Assembly: GCA_004299845.1 (NCBI GenBank)
Contig: CP036201.1
Location: 186,001 to 250,000, forward strand
Reading direction: 5' to 3'
Source: Verrucomicrobia bacterium S94
GTDB lineage: Bacteria > Verrucomicrobiota > Kiritimatiellia > Kiritimatiellales > Pontiellaceae
DNA: 64,000 nt
Shown here: positions 16,376-26,021 of the stretch, piece after piece
Layout: each line of letters begins with the position of its first letter
How positions within the stretch are numbered: the first letter of the stretch is position 1
Position numbers and translations under genes: made by a program
Notes under the pieces: model-generated
What the model saw: the letters and a program-made list of their open reading frames with translations, nothing else
The model's database searches: none
What the model was told of the DNA's origin: nothing

Positions 16376-18043
16376 CTATTTTTTCAGCGGGCGGTAACGA
16401 ATGCGGTGGGGGCTCCAGCTTTCACCCTTCGACTTTTTCATGAATTCCTTGAAAGATTCATAGTTGCCTTCGTGCCAGATAACTTCATCGCCCTCAAACG
16501 CGAGAATATGGGTGGCGACACGGTCGAGGAACCAGCGGTCATGGCTGATTACCACCGCGCATCCGCCGAAATTCATCAGGCCTTCTTCCAGCGAGCGGAG
16601 CGTTGCCACATCGAGGTCGTTGGTCGGTTCGTCGAGCATCAGCAGGTTGCCGCCGCCTCGTAACAGTTTGGCCAGATGCACGCGGTTGCGCTCGCCGCCG
16701 GAAAGTACGCCGACTTTTTTCTGCTGTTCAGCACCTTTGAAATTAAAACGCGCGCAATAGGCCCGCGAGCTCATTTCGCGTCCGCCGACCTCAATGGTCT
16801 CTTCTCCTCCGGAAATTTCCTCCCAGATGGTTTTATCGGGATCGAGATCGTCGCGTAGCTGATCGACGTAGGAGATGTCGACACTGTCGCCCAGTTCCAG
16901 GGTTCCGGCCGTCAGGTCTTCCACACCGATGATCATTTTGAAGAGGGTGGTCTTACCTGCACCGTTTCCGCCAATGATCCCGACGATGCCGCCGGGCGGA
17001 AGATCAAAATTGACGTTATCAAACAGTAGACGGTCACCGAAGGCTTTTGCCACATCGCGCGCCTGCACCACTTTCCGGCCGAGGCGTCTGCCGACGGGAA
17101 TCTGAATGGAAAGATTATCTTCGGCCGTATCGAATTCCTGATTGGCCAGTTCTTCATAACGTTTCAGACGCGCCTTGTTTTTAGTCAGGCGGCTGGAGGC
17201 ATTCATGCGCACCCATTCCAGCTCCTGTTTCAGCAGTTTTTTACGGGAGGCGTTGAGTTTCTGTGTCTGTTCCGCGATCCGTTGTTTCTGCTCCAGCCAG
17301 GCTTCATAATTTCCTTTATAGGGGAAGGCGCGTCCCGCATCCAGCTCAAGGATCCATTCGGTTACGTTGGAAAGGAAGTAACGGTCATGTGTTACCACAA
17401 TGAGTGTGCCGGTAAAGCGCTTAAGGTGTTCTTCCAGCCATCCGACGGATTCGGCGTCCAGATGGTTGGTCGGTTCGTCGAGCAGCAGTACGTCCGGATT
17501 CTGAAGGAGCAGACGGCAGAGGGCCACACGTCGTTTTTCACCGCCGGAGAGAACGTCCACAACCTGGTCACCCTCCGGCAGGCGAAGGGCATCCATGGCC
17601 ATTTCCACCTGACGGTCAATCTCCCAGAGGTTGTTGGCATCAATCTCATCCTGCAGTCTGGCCACTTCATCGTTCAGTTTGTCGGATTCTTCATCAGAAA
17701 GTTCTCCGCCGAGGAGTTCCCAGATTTCATCATAGCGATCCAGCTTGGCCTGCTGTTCGGCCACGCCTTCCATCACGCATTCCTGCACGGTTTTTCCGGG
17801 GGTCAGTTCCGGTTCCTGCTCAAGATAACCGATTTTTGTATTCTTTGCGATGATGCACTGGCCCATGAATTCGTCATCCAGTCCGGCCATAATTTTTAAT
17901 AGACTCGATTTTCCTGAACCGTTGCCGCCGATTACGCCGATGCGCGCTCCGAAAAAGAAGGACAGATTGACATCGTCCAGGATGGTTTTGGCGCCATGCT
18001 GTTTAGTCAGATTCTCCAGCGTATATACATATTCTCCTGCCAT
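16376..18043 (-). CDS. ettA: energy-dependent translational throttle protein EttA (ABC-F)
   Basis: A 555-aa ABC-F ATPase with no membrane segment. It has two nucleotide-binding domains, with Walker A motifs GGNGSGKS (about residue 37) and GGNGAGKT (about 357), signature motifs LSGGEKRR and LSGGERNR and Walker [11 protein letters not shown] and [10 protein letters not shown], joined by the P-site-tRNA-interaction linker with the basic helix [23 protein letters not shown]. EttA binds the ribosomal E site and gates the first peptide bond according to ATP/ADP ratio. The open frame begins 7 codons earlier, but the family starts at [12 protein letters not shown]. Confidence 0.96.
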   Translation of the reverse strand: MAGEYVYTLENLTKQHGAKTILDDVNLSFFFGARIGVIGGNGSGKSSLLKIMAGLDDEFMGQCIIAKNTKIGYLEQEPELTPGKTVQECVMEGVAEQQAKLDRYDEIWELLGGELSDEESDKLNDEVARLQDEIDANNLWEIDRQVEMAMDALRLPEGDQVVDVLSGGEKRRVALCRLLLQNPDVLLLDEPTNHLDAESVGWLEEHLKRFTGTLIVVTHDRYFLSNVTEWILELDAGRAFPYKGNYEAWLEQKQRIAEQTQKLNASRKKLLKQELEWVRMNASSRLTKNKARLKRYEELANQEFDTAEDNLSIQIPVGRRLGRKVVQARDVAKAFGDRLLFDNVNFDLPPGGIVGIIGGNGAGKTTLFKMIIGVEDLTAGTLELGDSVDISYVDQLRDDLDPDKTIWEEISGGEETIEVGGREMSSRAYCARFNFKGAEQQKKVGVLSGGERNRVHLAKLLRGGGNLLMLDEPTNDLDVATLRSLEEGLMNFGGCAVVISHDRWFLDRVATHILAFEGDEVIWHEGNYESFKEFMKKSKGESWSPHRIRYRPLKK

Positions 18044-18266
18044 TGGAAAACTCCGTCGCCGCACTGCGGCCGTTTTAAATGTTCGATTTCCGGTTCCCGA
18101 ATGCGGGGCCGTACCCTGAAAATGAAGTCCGGCTTTTTACCTGCGGACACCGGAAAGGGCAAGCCAGAGCTGGATTATCCTTTGATTTCTTTCAGCTAAA
18201 AGAGCGATTGTGCTTTTGTTAAATAAAAGTTGAAGGCTGTGGGATGGATCTGAAAATGGAGTGGTT

Positions 18267-20014
18267 TCAGGGAAGTGCGTCGGGCAGTGGCGGATCGGGA
18301 AGCCAGTTTCCGTCTTCATTCAATCGGAAAACAAGCTTCATTTCTTTGGCCTTCCCGTTGTTCAGGTATTTCAGCCGGAACGGTTCTGCAGTGGGATGCT
18401 GTTTTCCCGGAGGCAGCGACATATTGGAAACCTGAACGCCCGGATATGTTTTTCGGAAAACATGGAGGGCTCCGGCCGGGCTGGGGCGGACTTTCTGTAT
18501 GAGTTTTTCCGCTTCCGGAAGATGAAGTTCAAGCATTGCGTCATAAAAGGGGGAATTATGCAGGTCTCCGCCGTTTTCGATCCGGGAGGCAAAATTTTCG
18601 ATTACAGCAGCGATTGTACGGGGGTCATCCTTGATAGTTGCGAGTATTTTTGCGGCGTGTGCTGCAATTTGAATATCGCTGTCGTTGAGAGCGGCCATTA
18701 AAGGAAGTTTTGCGGTGTTTTTATAAACACGGAGTTTTCGGTAGGCCAGCTGACGACGTTCCCGTGCACTTTTTATTTCTGCCGGATTCTCTGAACGGGG
18801 GCGGCCATCTGCCGGATCAGCAGGGGAATTATTTCACGGCGCGGGCGAAAATCATCAGAACGGAGCAGATCGATTGTGGGTTTTCCGGTGTCATTAAGCA
18901 GTATGACCTGCCGGGCATTGAGCAGAAAGAAGGGATTAAGGGCTGTGGCGGCACCCCAGAGGTCGAGCTGCCAGGCCGGTGCTCCTGGCCATGTATTTCT
19001 GCCGTTCAGCCATTTCGAGGCTTCGGGGTTGGCGGCGGCCGCTGCGGCGAGTGCCGGTGCGGCAGCGGATTTTCCGATGAATTCTATCGCGATAAATGCA
19101 TGTTCGCGAATAACTTCGTTCGGATGGGCAAGGGCTTCAAGAAGCGGTTCTGCGGCCCCTTCGATTGTTGCGATTTCCAGAGCGGCGGATCTGCGGATTT
19201 CGGGATTTACTCCGACAGCAAGGTCAGCAAGACAATACCAGACCCGATCATTTCCGACCGTTGGAACTTTGCCGGTTTTGTCAAGAATGGTGAGTGCACC
19301 CTGTCGGGCGTGGTCGTTGGGGCTGCGCAGCATGAGAAGAGCTTTTGCTTCCACTTTGTCGCCCTGTTCAATCAGTCCGGCTACGGCTTCGTTGTGAACT
19401 CTGGTACTCGGGTCATTCAGTGCGGCAAAGAGCAGGTCGGTCGCCCCCGAACCGCCGATCTGACGAATAGATGCCACGCATGCGGCTCGGTAGCGTACGG
19501 ACCCCTTTTCAGCGGCTTCCCCAAGGGCGGAAAGGGCTTTTGCATCTCCGATTTTTCCCAGCGCAACTGCGGCTTCGACTCCGACGTTTTCATATGTATC
19601 GTCAAGAGCGGCGATCAGTGCCTCTACGGCTTCGGTCGATTTCAGGTTGCCAAGTGCACGAGCGGCTGTGCGCCGGGCGGGTTCCGTATCGAAGGTAACC
19701 GCCTGCAGCATGTAGGGTTCAATGGATGGTGTGTTGATTGCCGCCAGAGCTTCGATGGCGCTGTGAACAACCACCGCATCGGTATCCTTGAGGAGGGCGC
19801 CAAGTGGATTGACCGCATTTTCGGCATTCAACTCTTTCAGGGCTTCGATGGCTTGGAGCCGCATGAACTGCCGTTCATCGTTGAGGGCTTTTATCAGCCG
19901 CCCCGTATTGTTTTCAGCTTTCCACGTTTCGATATCATCGGGGTTAGGCTGGCATCCTGCCAGCAGTATTGCCGTTGCCGCAAGGGCCTGAAAAAACCGT
20001 ATTCTCCCGTTCAT
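18267..20014 (-). pseudogene. HEAT-repeat lipoprotein, split by a frameshift
   Basis: Two minus-strand frames together match the full paralogue at 20121-21938. Frame one (20014-18773, 413 aa) has lipobox LAGC and at least six HEAT/PBS-lyase-like helical repeats (ALKELNAENAVNPLGALLKD-type units) up to IIPLLIRQMAAPVQ. Frame two (18698-18267, open from about 18790) continues with AALNDSDIQIAAHAAKIL to the PPLPDALP end, matching the paralogue's C-terminus. Insertion of one A in the AAATAAAAA run near 18771-18778 would restore a single ~580-aa protein. It may be a real pseudogene or an assembly error. HEAT proteins generally act as interaction scaffolds; no partner is known. Confidence 0.85.
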
Positions 20015-20120
20015 TCATCTCTCCTCTAACACGAATCCCCTGTTCCCCAATGGAGCAGGACTTAAGGTTATTCGCCGGTTAGAGGAGAATTAGGCATGAA
20101 CTTGTGGATATCTTATTCGG

Positions 20121-21938
20121 CTACAGGCTCGGGAGCTGTTCGGGAAGCGGCGGGGTGGGGACCCAGTCTCCCTCTTCATCGGACATGAAGGTAACCATCA
20201 TATCTCCGATCCGACCGCTGTTGTTAATGTAGCCGATCCGGAAGTGTACGGGCTGGGAAGGATCATCAACATCATTTTTGGTTTCCGCGCTGATGGGGCG
20301 AATGCCTTCATACTTCCGCGCGAATACGCGCATGGCGCGGTCCGGATTCGGGCGGATTTTCAGCAACAGCGGTTCAGCTACAGGTTCATCCATTTTCTGC
20401 AGGGCGATATAAAACGGGGAATCTGTCAGAATTTCTCCGGCTTCCAGTTTTTTTCTGACCACATTCATCAGGGGTTCAAGCGCACGTTTTTCGCCCTGGC
20501 TGCCCAGGATGTGTGCGGCATTTCCGGCGATCAGTTCATCTTCGTCCTCAATGGCGGCGATGAGTGGAAGGGTGGCTTTATATCCCGCAGCGGAAAGTTT
20601 TTCCTCGCTGATGGTGCGGTTGGCTTCGCCGCGGAACATATCGCGTTTTTCTTTGATAATCGGAATGCCGTCGGCGTCGTAATCAGCCTGTTCCGAGGGC
20701 GGCATGGTGGTGTCGCCAAGCAGGGCAATCAGAAGCGGAATATATTCGCGAGTAACGTTAAACTGCGGGTTAATGATGACGTTGAACGCCGGACGGGCCT
20801 GCATTTCCAGGCTGGAGACAACCGCGCGGTCGAGATTGAAGGATGGATCAAGGGCGGCCAGAGCGGCCCAGAGGTCGATCTGCCACGAGGGCGCCCCGGG
20901 CCAGGAGCCGCGCGCCGCCATCCATTTTTTTGCGGCGTCACCGGCATTTTTTTCTGCGGCGGCGATCACCGCTTCAAGTACGCTGCGGCCCATATGTTCG
21001 AGGACATAGGTGGCATGTTCACGGAATGCTTCAACCGGATGCGCTGCGGCCAGCAGTAACGTGTCGACTGCGGCGTCACCCATATTGATCAGATTGGCCG
21101 TGACTCCTTCGTCGAGATCCTGGTCCGAATCGACAGATGCACGGGCAAGCTGATACCAGATCAGATCATTGCCGGACGTTGGGACCGCTTTCAGACGTCG
21201 CAATACTGCAATCGCACCGGACCGGATCTGTGCGTTTTCATGTTTGATTGCTTCAAGTGCGTATGATCTGGAAAAATCGCCGAGTGTTTCGAGCGAATCA
21301 ATGGCGGCTTTGCTGATGTTCGAATCAGAATCACCCAGTGCCCGGATGAGCGCGGCTGCGGCGGCATCGCCGCCGCACTGTCCCAGGGCTTTAACACAGG
21401 CGAGGCGTAAAGCGGCAGAGGAATCGTCGATTTTGCCGGCCAGACCTTCGCCGGCGGAGGGATCGCCGATCTGACCGAGAGATTGAGCGGCGGCCAGCTG
21501 TACAGCGGCTTCGGAATCGTCGAGTGCATCAACCAGCTGAGGCACTGCGCCGACTGCTTTGAGTTCGCCCAGTTTTTCCGCTGCGATGATACGGGATTCA
21601 GAAAAGTCGAGTTTCAGTGCGGCGCTGAGCGGCGTTACGGTCGCCGCCGTGCCGATTTCAGCCAAGGCTTCAACGGCGGCCATAACAATTTCGTCTTCGG
21701 TATCGTTGTACAATGCGGCGAGATCGTCAATAGCCTGTTCAGCTTTGAGGTCGCCGAGGGCTTCTGTTGCGGCAAGGCGCACTTCATATTTCGGGTCCTG
21801 CAGTGCTTTGATCAGTTTTTCAACATTTCCGCCGGCTTTCCATTTGGCCACATCATCGACCGTTCGGCTGCAGCCGGTAAGGCCCAGCAGTAGGGCGAGT
21901 GTGATTACATAGATGAATGAAAATCGTTTTTTCTTCAT
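20121..21938 (-). CDS. HEAT-repeat lipoprotein (intact paralogue)
   Basis: About 605 aa with the start at 21938, which yields a lipoprotein signal (MKKKRFSFIYVITLALLLGLTGC) and lipobox LTGC. The first ~300 residues are a regular array of ~31-residue HEAT/PBS units (LIKALQDPKYEVRLAATEALGDLKAEQAIDDLAALYND and so on), then a WPGAPSWQIDLWAAL region, a linker with IIKEKRDMFRGEANRTISEEKL and a C-terminal segment ending WVPTPPLPEQLPS. The same order occurs in the broken neighbour, so the pair arose by tandem duplication. Likely outer- or inner-membrane-anchored and facing the periplasm. Confidence 0.85.
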   Translation of the reverse strand: MKKKRFSFIYVITLALLLGLTGCSRTVDDVAKWKAGGNVEKLIKALQDPKYEVRLAATEALGDLKAEQAIDDLAALYNDTEDEIVMAAVEALAEIGTAATVTPLSAALKLDFSESRIIAAEKLGELKAVGAVPQLVDALDDSEAAVQLAAAQSLGQIGDPSAGEGLAGKIDDSSAALRLACVKALGQCGGDAAAAALIRALGDSDSNISKAAIDSLETLGDFSRSYALEAIKHENAQIRSGAIAVLRRLKAVPTSGNDLIWYQLARASVDSDQDLDEGVTANLINMGDAAVDTLLLAAAHPVEAFREHATYVLEHMGRSVLEAVIAAAEKNAGDAAKKWMAARGSWPGAPSWQIDLWAALAALDPSFNLDRAVVSSLEMQARPAFNVIINPQFNVTREYIPLLIALLGDTTMPPSEQADYDADGIPIIKEKRDMFRGEANRTISEEKLSAAGYKATLPLIAAIEDEDELIAGNAAHILGSQGEKRALEPLMNVVRKKLEAGEILTDSPFYIALQKMDEPVAEPLLLKIRPNPDRAMRVFARKYEGIRPISAETKNDVDDPSQPVHFRIGYINNSGRIGDMMVTFMSDEEGDWVPTPPLPEQLPSL

Positions 21939-22052
21939 GGAACTTAACCCCCTTGGTTTACGGGACGTATCCACATACAATCTCTGGACGGTCCCGGTTC
22001 GAATTTGCGGTTATAGTACTGTGCGCTATGCGGTCTTTCAAGTGAGTTGCAT

Positions 22053-22520
22053 CTACTCCGCGAACGATGCCGGTTCCTCCTGGAGTGAGGCGATCCAGTT
22101 GGAATAGCGGGTAATCGTCACCCAGTGGATTATCCAGCAGACGAATCCGCCGATGCTTAATATGCTTCCCAGATAGGGAATCGGACTGATTACATTCAGA
22201 ATACACATGGCCAGTCCCACCGCTTTTCCGGGGTCTGCGCTATCGGGTTCGACATTAAGCGATGCCAATTCGTTTTTAAGCGATTTCGACACGTTGATGA
22301 CCACAAAAAACTGCCAGACGATGTTGAAAATCGGAATCAGCACCAGCCAGACCATCGCCGGCGCCATGGCCTGATTTTCCGGCCGGCAGCGACTGAGTGC
22401 TTTCTGAAGGGTGAGCAGCCAGAAGAGGGTCGGAATAAACAGCAGCAGCATTACAGCGAGCATCACTCCGATAGTGATGCCGATATCTGCAGTGCCCAGA
22501 TTGCCAAACACGGTGTTCAT
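22053..22520 (-). CDS. four-span inner-membrane protein, DUF4328-like
   Basis: A 155-aa protein with four hydrophobic helices (about residues 12-35, 50-75, 100-120 and 122-140). The LFWLLTLQKALSRC...NQAMAPAMVWLVLIPIFNIVWQFFVV segment and the WVTITRYSNWI end resemble the DUF4328/DUF805-type small membrane proteins found near sensory or stress genes. The function is unknown. It stands upstream of the HEAT gene on the same strand but is separated by over 100 bp that shows no gene. Confidence 0.65.
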   Translation of the reverse strand: MNTVFGNLGTADIGITIGVMLAVMLLLFIPTLFWLLTLQKALSRCRPENQAMAPAMVWLVLIPIFNIVWQFFVVINVSKSLKNELASLNVEPDSADPGKAVGLAMCILNVISPIPYLGSILSIGGFVCWIIHWVTITRYSNWIASLQEEPASFAE

Positions 22521-22547
22521 GAACAGTTCCTTTCGGGAGGCAAACGA

Positions 22548-23093
22548 TTAAAAAACGAGCAGGTTCTGCGGAGCATCAATTCCGAACAGTTTTTTGGACA
22601 GATCGGCCATCGCACCCAGGGTCTCAGGCGAAAGCAGTTCGATAATTTCCTCAATAACATCACCGCACAGGATATAGGGGGCGCCGCTGAAGATCAGGTC
22701 TTTGTCTATGCAGAACCCGTACAGCTGGTATTCATCGACTTCTTCAACGGGGAATCCTTTTATGAGGCAATGCGAAATCCACGGTTCATGGTGGGTGCCG
22801 TATTTTTCCAGAAACTGCTCCTGCCGGGCATTCATATCAACATGCGCGGCAAAATAGTCGGCAATGCGCTCGCGGCTTTCGGAGGACATGGCGTTGTGGC
22901 TTTGGGTGTAGCAATCCAGACAGAGGGCATGTTCAAAAATGGTTTCGCCCTTTTTAAACGCTTTTTCGATCAGATAGTTGGTGCCCGGCTCCATGAGGTC
23001 GGTTTCGCAAAGCCGACACTTTTTAAAGGGTTTTCCGGTTTCGAACGACCAGAAAACTTCCGGAAGCGGTATGTAGTCTCGATGAATATCCAT
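22548..23093 (-). CDS. cytoplasmic protein with paired CxxC motifs
   Basis: The frame is open to 23348, but the first 85 codons are low-quality; the likely start is the ATG at 23093 (MDIHRDYIPLPEVF), giving 181 aa. It contains CRLC near residue 26 and CLDC near residue 58, a spacing that would suit one structural zinc site, followed by a mostly helical, acidic second half. No family is recognised. It is encoded 27 bp upstream of the four-span membrane protein on the same strand and may be its operon partner. Confidence 0.6.
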   Translation of the reverse strand: MDIHRDYIPLPEVFWSFETGKPFKKCRLCETDLMEPGTNYLIEKAFKKGETIFEHALCLDCYTQSHNAMSSESRERIADYFAAHVDMNARQEQFLEKYGTHHEPWISHCLIKGFPVEEVDEYQLYGFCIDKDLIFSGAPYILCGDVIEEIIELLSPETLGAMADLSKKLFGIDAPQNLLVF

Positions 23094-23414
23094 AAAGGAA
23101 AGGTACGCTTCTGAAGGTATGAGGCAAGTCTTTATAAAGCAGGATGAACGCCCGCTTCCCGGGTTAGTATTTTTTCTGTATTCATCTTTTGCCGTTGAAA
23201 AAGGAGCAGGAAAACCATGCGTCACAAACTTGAAATTCCGTGGACGACCCGGCTGAGGAATGTGCTCTGTATCCGCCGTGCCCGAACGGTATTTTTCCGA
23301 CAGTTCGCAGAATAGGAGCTCCGTGCGAAACATTCCGGGGCCGGACACGGTGGAGGGGATGTATTTTGAACATAGCCTTGAAACGTGTGTCTGATGGGCC
23401 TATAAGGATTTCAT

Positions 23415-23846
23415 ATGAAACGAGCACCGTCATCCCGCACATTGAGAAGCCGCCGTAAAAGGCCGGCGATATCTTTGCTGGTAGTGGGTGCTTTTCTTTT
23501 CACCGTTCTGATTAACTGCATGTGCGGCCCGTATTGCGCGCAAGCCGCTCTTGAAGACGGCCTGGCAAAACCGGTGCAGAGCGGCTGCTGTTCATCGCAT
23601 GCTCCGGCACCGGAGCACAGTTGCTGTAAACACAAAGCGGGTGAAACGCATTGCGATGAAGATATCGCTGAAAATGCACTGGAACTTCCGAATTCATCGG
23701 TTCAGGTTGCCGTTCCGGCTGCCGCGATTGTTGAGATCGTGCTTTTTGAGCCGTTGGAATCCGTGGCATTTCATGTGCCGGATATCTGCAGTTATATCGT
23801 CCACGCCCCGCCGAACTATATTCAGTTCCAATCCTTCCTGATCTGA
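23415..23846 (+). CDS. cysteine-rich membrane-anchored or exported protein
   Basis: A 143-aa protein with a basic start (MKRAPSSRTLRSRRKRPAIS), one hydrophobic helix at about 20-38 and then a Cys/His-rich stretch (CMCGPYC, GCCSSHAPAPEHSCCKH, HCDED) that could bind soft metals such as copper or zinc. It is the first gene of an apparent six-gene operon with a membrane-fusion protein and ABC exporter, so it may handle the exported metal or ligand. The C-terminal half is hydrophobic/aliphatic without clear motifs. No named family is recognised. Confidence 0.65.
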   Translation: MKRAPSSRTLRSRRKRPAISLLVVGAFLFTVLINCMCGPYCAQAALEDGLAKPVQSGCCSSHAPAPEHSCCKHKAGETHCDEDIAENALELPNSSVQVAVPAAAIVEIVLFEPLESVAFHVPDICSYIVHAPPNYIQFQSFLI

Positions 23847-23889
23847 TTCCTTCCGGCCTTTCTTTTTAGAAAAGCACTGCAGGTGAACT

Positions 23890-25326
23890 GTGCCTGCACT
23901 AACCGGAAATCAGGATCAGAGAATGGAACACGATTTATCAAAAACCATGGCGGAATTCCCGGCCGCCGGGGAAAAAACGAGTCATCGGGAGCGGCTTCGT
24001 CCGTTGCTGCTGGCGGTATTACTGTTGGGCGGTATGGCAGCTTTGCTGGGCTACGTCTTTCGCGCACAGCTGACTCCGGCGGTGCCGGTGGAGACGGCGC
24101 GCGTTGTGCTGTTGGCGCAGGAGGAAGGGGCTGCTGAGGAAAGATCTGCTGCTGCAAACCCGCAGCTGCTTTTTCAGGCTTCAGGATGGGTGGAACCCGA
24201 TCCGTGGCACGAGAGCATTGCCGTCAAAACCGACGGTTACATCGAGGATGTTTTTGTTCGCGAAGGGGATGCGGTTACCAACGGGCAGATTCTGGCCACG
24301 CTGGATCCGGCCGATCATCAACTGGCATTGGCTGAAGCGGACGCCAATGTGCGCAAGCAGGAGGCGGTACTGCATTCCCGGAAAAGTATCGCCGATGCAG
24401 AACGGAAGCAGGTTGAAGCGGCGCGGTTCAAGGTCGAGGCTGCCGTGGCGCGCCTGACCCGCGAACGCGATACCTCCGAACGCTATGCCAACTCTTCGCC
24501 GGGCGTGATTTCGCATGCCGACCGTGTGTCGGCGGAGCAGGCGGTGGTCGAATTCGAGGCCGAGGAAAAGGCGGCGAGGGCGGAGCTGACGGCACTGGAA
24601 GCGCGCGCACTTGCTGCTGAAGCTGAAATCAGGGTTGCTGCTGCGGCGCTGGCATCGGTCAGAGAGAAGCGTGCTATTGCGCAGCTGGCACTGGACCGGA
24701 CGGTTGTCCGGTCGACCATGGACGGGATCATTTTACGACGGTTTGTGAAGCCGGGCGATAAACGTGTGGTGATGTCGGACGATCCGCACAGTGCACATAT
24801 AGCTGAAGTGTATAATCCCGAAAAGCTGCAGGTGCGGGTCGATGTACCATTGTCGGAAGCGGGCAAGCTGGAGATCGGGCAGCCGACTAAGATTACAACA
24901 GCGATGCTGCCGGGGCGCAGTTTCGACGGCGAGGTGACCGCCATTACCGGCCAGGCCGATCTCCAGCGGAATACACTGCAGGCCAAGGTGGCGATCAGAG
25001 AACCCGATCCGCGTTTACGGCCGGATGTGCTCTGTCGCGTGGAATTTTATGGGATGCCGGCCGCCGGAAATTCCGGAAACGTTTCTGTTTCCGGATATTC
25101 GTTGTGGATTCCTCAGGCCGCTCTGCAGTCGGATGCTTCGGAGCAGACGGTGTGGGTGGTGGATCCGTTAAATCATGTGGCAGAGCCGCGCGCGGTCAGG
25201 CTGACGACCGCCGTTAAAGATGGATTTCGTGGTGTATCAGAGGGCGTTCGGGCCAATGAAAAGGTCGTCGTGCAGGCCGAAGGCAAACTGGCCGATGGTG
25301 TAAGGGTGAAGGAGATGAGTAAATGA
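23890..25326 (+). CDS. membrane-fusion (HlyD/MacA-type) protein of ABC exporter
   Basis: A 478-aa protein with one transmembrane helix at about 37-57 and a long coiled alpha-hairpin (residues ~130-260) flanked by lipoyl half-motifs (GYIEDVFVREGDAVTNGQILATLDPADH and TVVRSTMDGIILRRFVKPGDKRV), followed by the beta-barrel. This is the DevB/MacA-type adaptor of an FtsX-type ABC exporter. Translation may begin at GTG 23890 behind an AGGTGA site or at ATG 23923. The stop codon overlaps the ATPase start (ATGA-type), indicating coupled expression. Confidence 0.85.
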   Translation: MPALTGNQDQRMEHDLSKTMAEFPAAGEKTSHRERLRPLLLAVLLLGGMAALLGYVFRAQLTPAVPVETARVVLLAQEEGAAEERSAAANPQLLFQASGWVEPDPWHESIAVKTDGYIEDVFVREGDAVTNGQILATLDPADHQLALAEADANVRKQEAVLHSRKSIADAERKQVEAARFKVEAAVARLTRERDTSERYANSSPGVISHADRVSAEQAVVEFEAEEKAARAELTALEARALAAEAEIRVAAAALASVREKRAIAQLALDRTVVRSTMDGIILRRFVKPGDKRVVMSDDPHSAHIAEVYNPEKLQVRVDVPLSEAGKLEIGQPTKITTAMLPGRSFDGEVTAITGQADLQRNTLQAKVAIREPDPRLRPDVLCRVEFYGMPAAGNSGNVSVSGYSLWIPQAALQSDASEQTVWVVDPLNHVAEPRAVRLTTAVKDGFRGVSEGVRANEKVVVQAEGKLADGVRVKEMSK

Positions 25327-26021
25327 ATGAAAGCAACGATGTTTTAATCCGGTGCCGTAATCTGACAAAGCACTATAAAAAAGGCAGCCGGCAGGTGACG
25401 CCGCTGGAAGGGCTGGACCTTGATGTGCAGCGGGGTGAATTTCTGGCGCTGATGGGGCCGTCAGGATCGGGCAAAACCACACTGCTGAATCTGATGGCCG
25501 GTATTGATCAGCCGAGTGAAGGTCTGCTGGAGGTCTGCGGCGAAGAAATCGGCAAACTCTCGCGCAGTCGGCTGACGCGCTGGCGGGCGGCGAATGTGGG
25601 GTATATTTTTCAGCTGTATCATCTGGTGCCGGTACTGACGGCTTTTGAAAATGTGGAGCTTCCGCTGCTGCTCAGCAATATGTCGCGTCGGGAACGGAGG
25701 GAGCGGGTGGAGCATACGCTGGCGCTGGTCGGGCTGGACGGGCGCATGCACCATTACCCGAAAGAGCTCTCCGGCGGACAGGAGCAGCGTGTGGCGATTG
25801 CGCGGGCGCTGGTGACTTCGCCGGACCTGCTGGTCGCCGACGAGCCGACCGGCGACCTCGATCGCGAGGCCGCGGATTCTGTGCTGCAGCTGCTGCAACA
25901 GCTGGTAACGGAATACGGTAAAACCATCGTGATGGTCACCCACGACCCGCGTGCCGCCGAGCGTGCGCATCGGCTGCTGCATCTGGAAAAAGGCCGATTG
26001 CTGGAAACGGAGGCTTCGTGA
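25323..26021 (+). CDS. ABC transporter ATP-binding protein (MacB/LolD type)
   Basis: A 232-aa nucleotide-binding subunit with Walker A GPSGSGKTT (about residue 43), signature LSGGQEQRVAIARAL (the family usually has LSGGQQQR, here Q-E-Q), Walker B LLVADEPTGDLD and the H-loop of VMVTHDPRAAERAHR. The LDLDVQRGEFLALMGPSGSGKTTLLNLMAGID start and the GEEIGKLSRSRLTRWRAANVGYIFQ segment place it with the LolD/MacB/FtsE group that partners FtsX-like permeases. It shares start/stop overlaps with both neighbours. Confidence 0.92.
   Translation: MNESNDVLIRCRNLTKHYKKGSRQVTPLEGLDLDVQRGEFLALMGPSGSGKTTLLNLMAGIDQPSEGLLEVCGEEIGKLSRSRLTRWRAANVGYIFQLYHLVPVLTAFENVELPLLLSNMSRRERRERVEHTLALVGLDGRMHHYPKELSGGQEQRVAIARALVTSPDLLVADEPTGDLDREAADSVLQLLQQLVTEYGKTIVMVTHDPRAAERAHRLLHLEKGRLLETEAS

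Noticed and set aside
18710-20029. 439-codon plus-strand frame over the HEAT gene
   Set aside because: The minus strand has a coherent lipoprotein with repeats and a paralogue next door.
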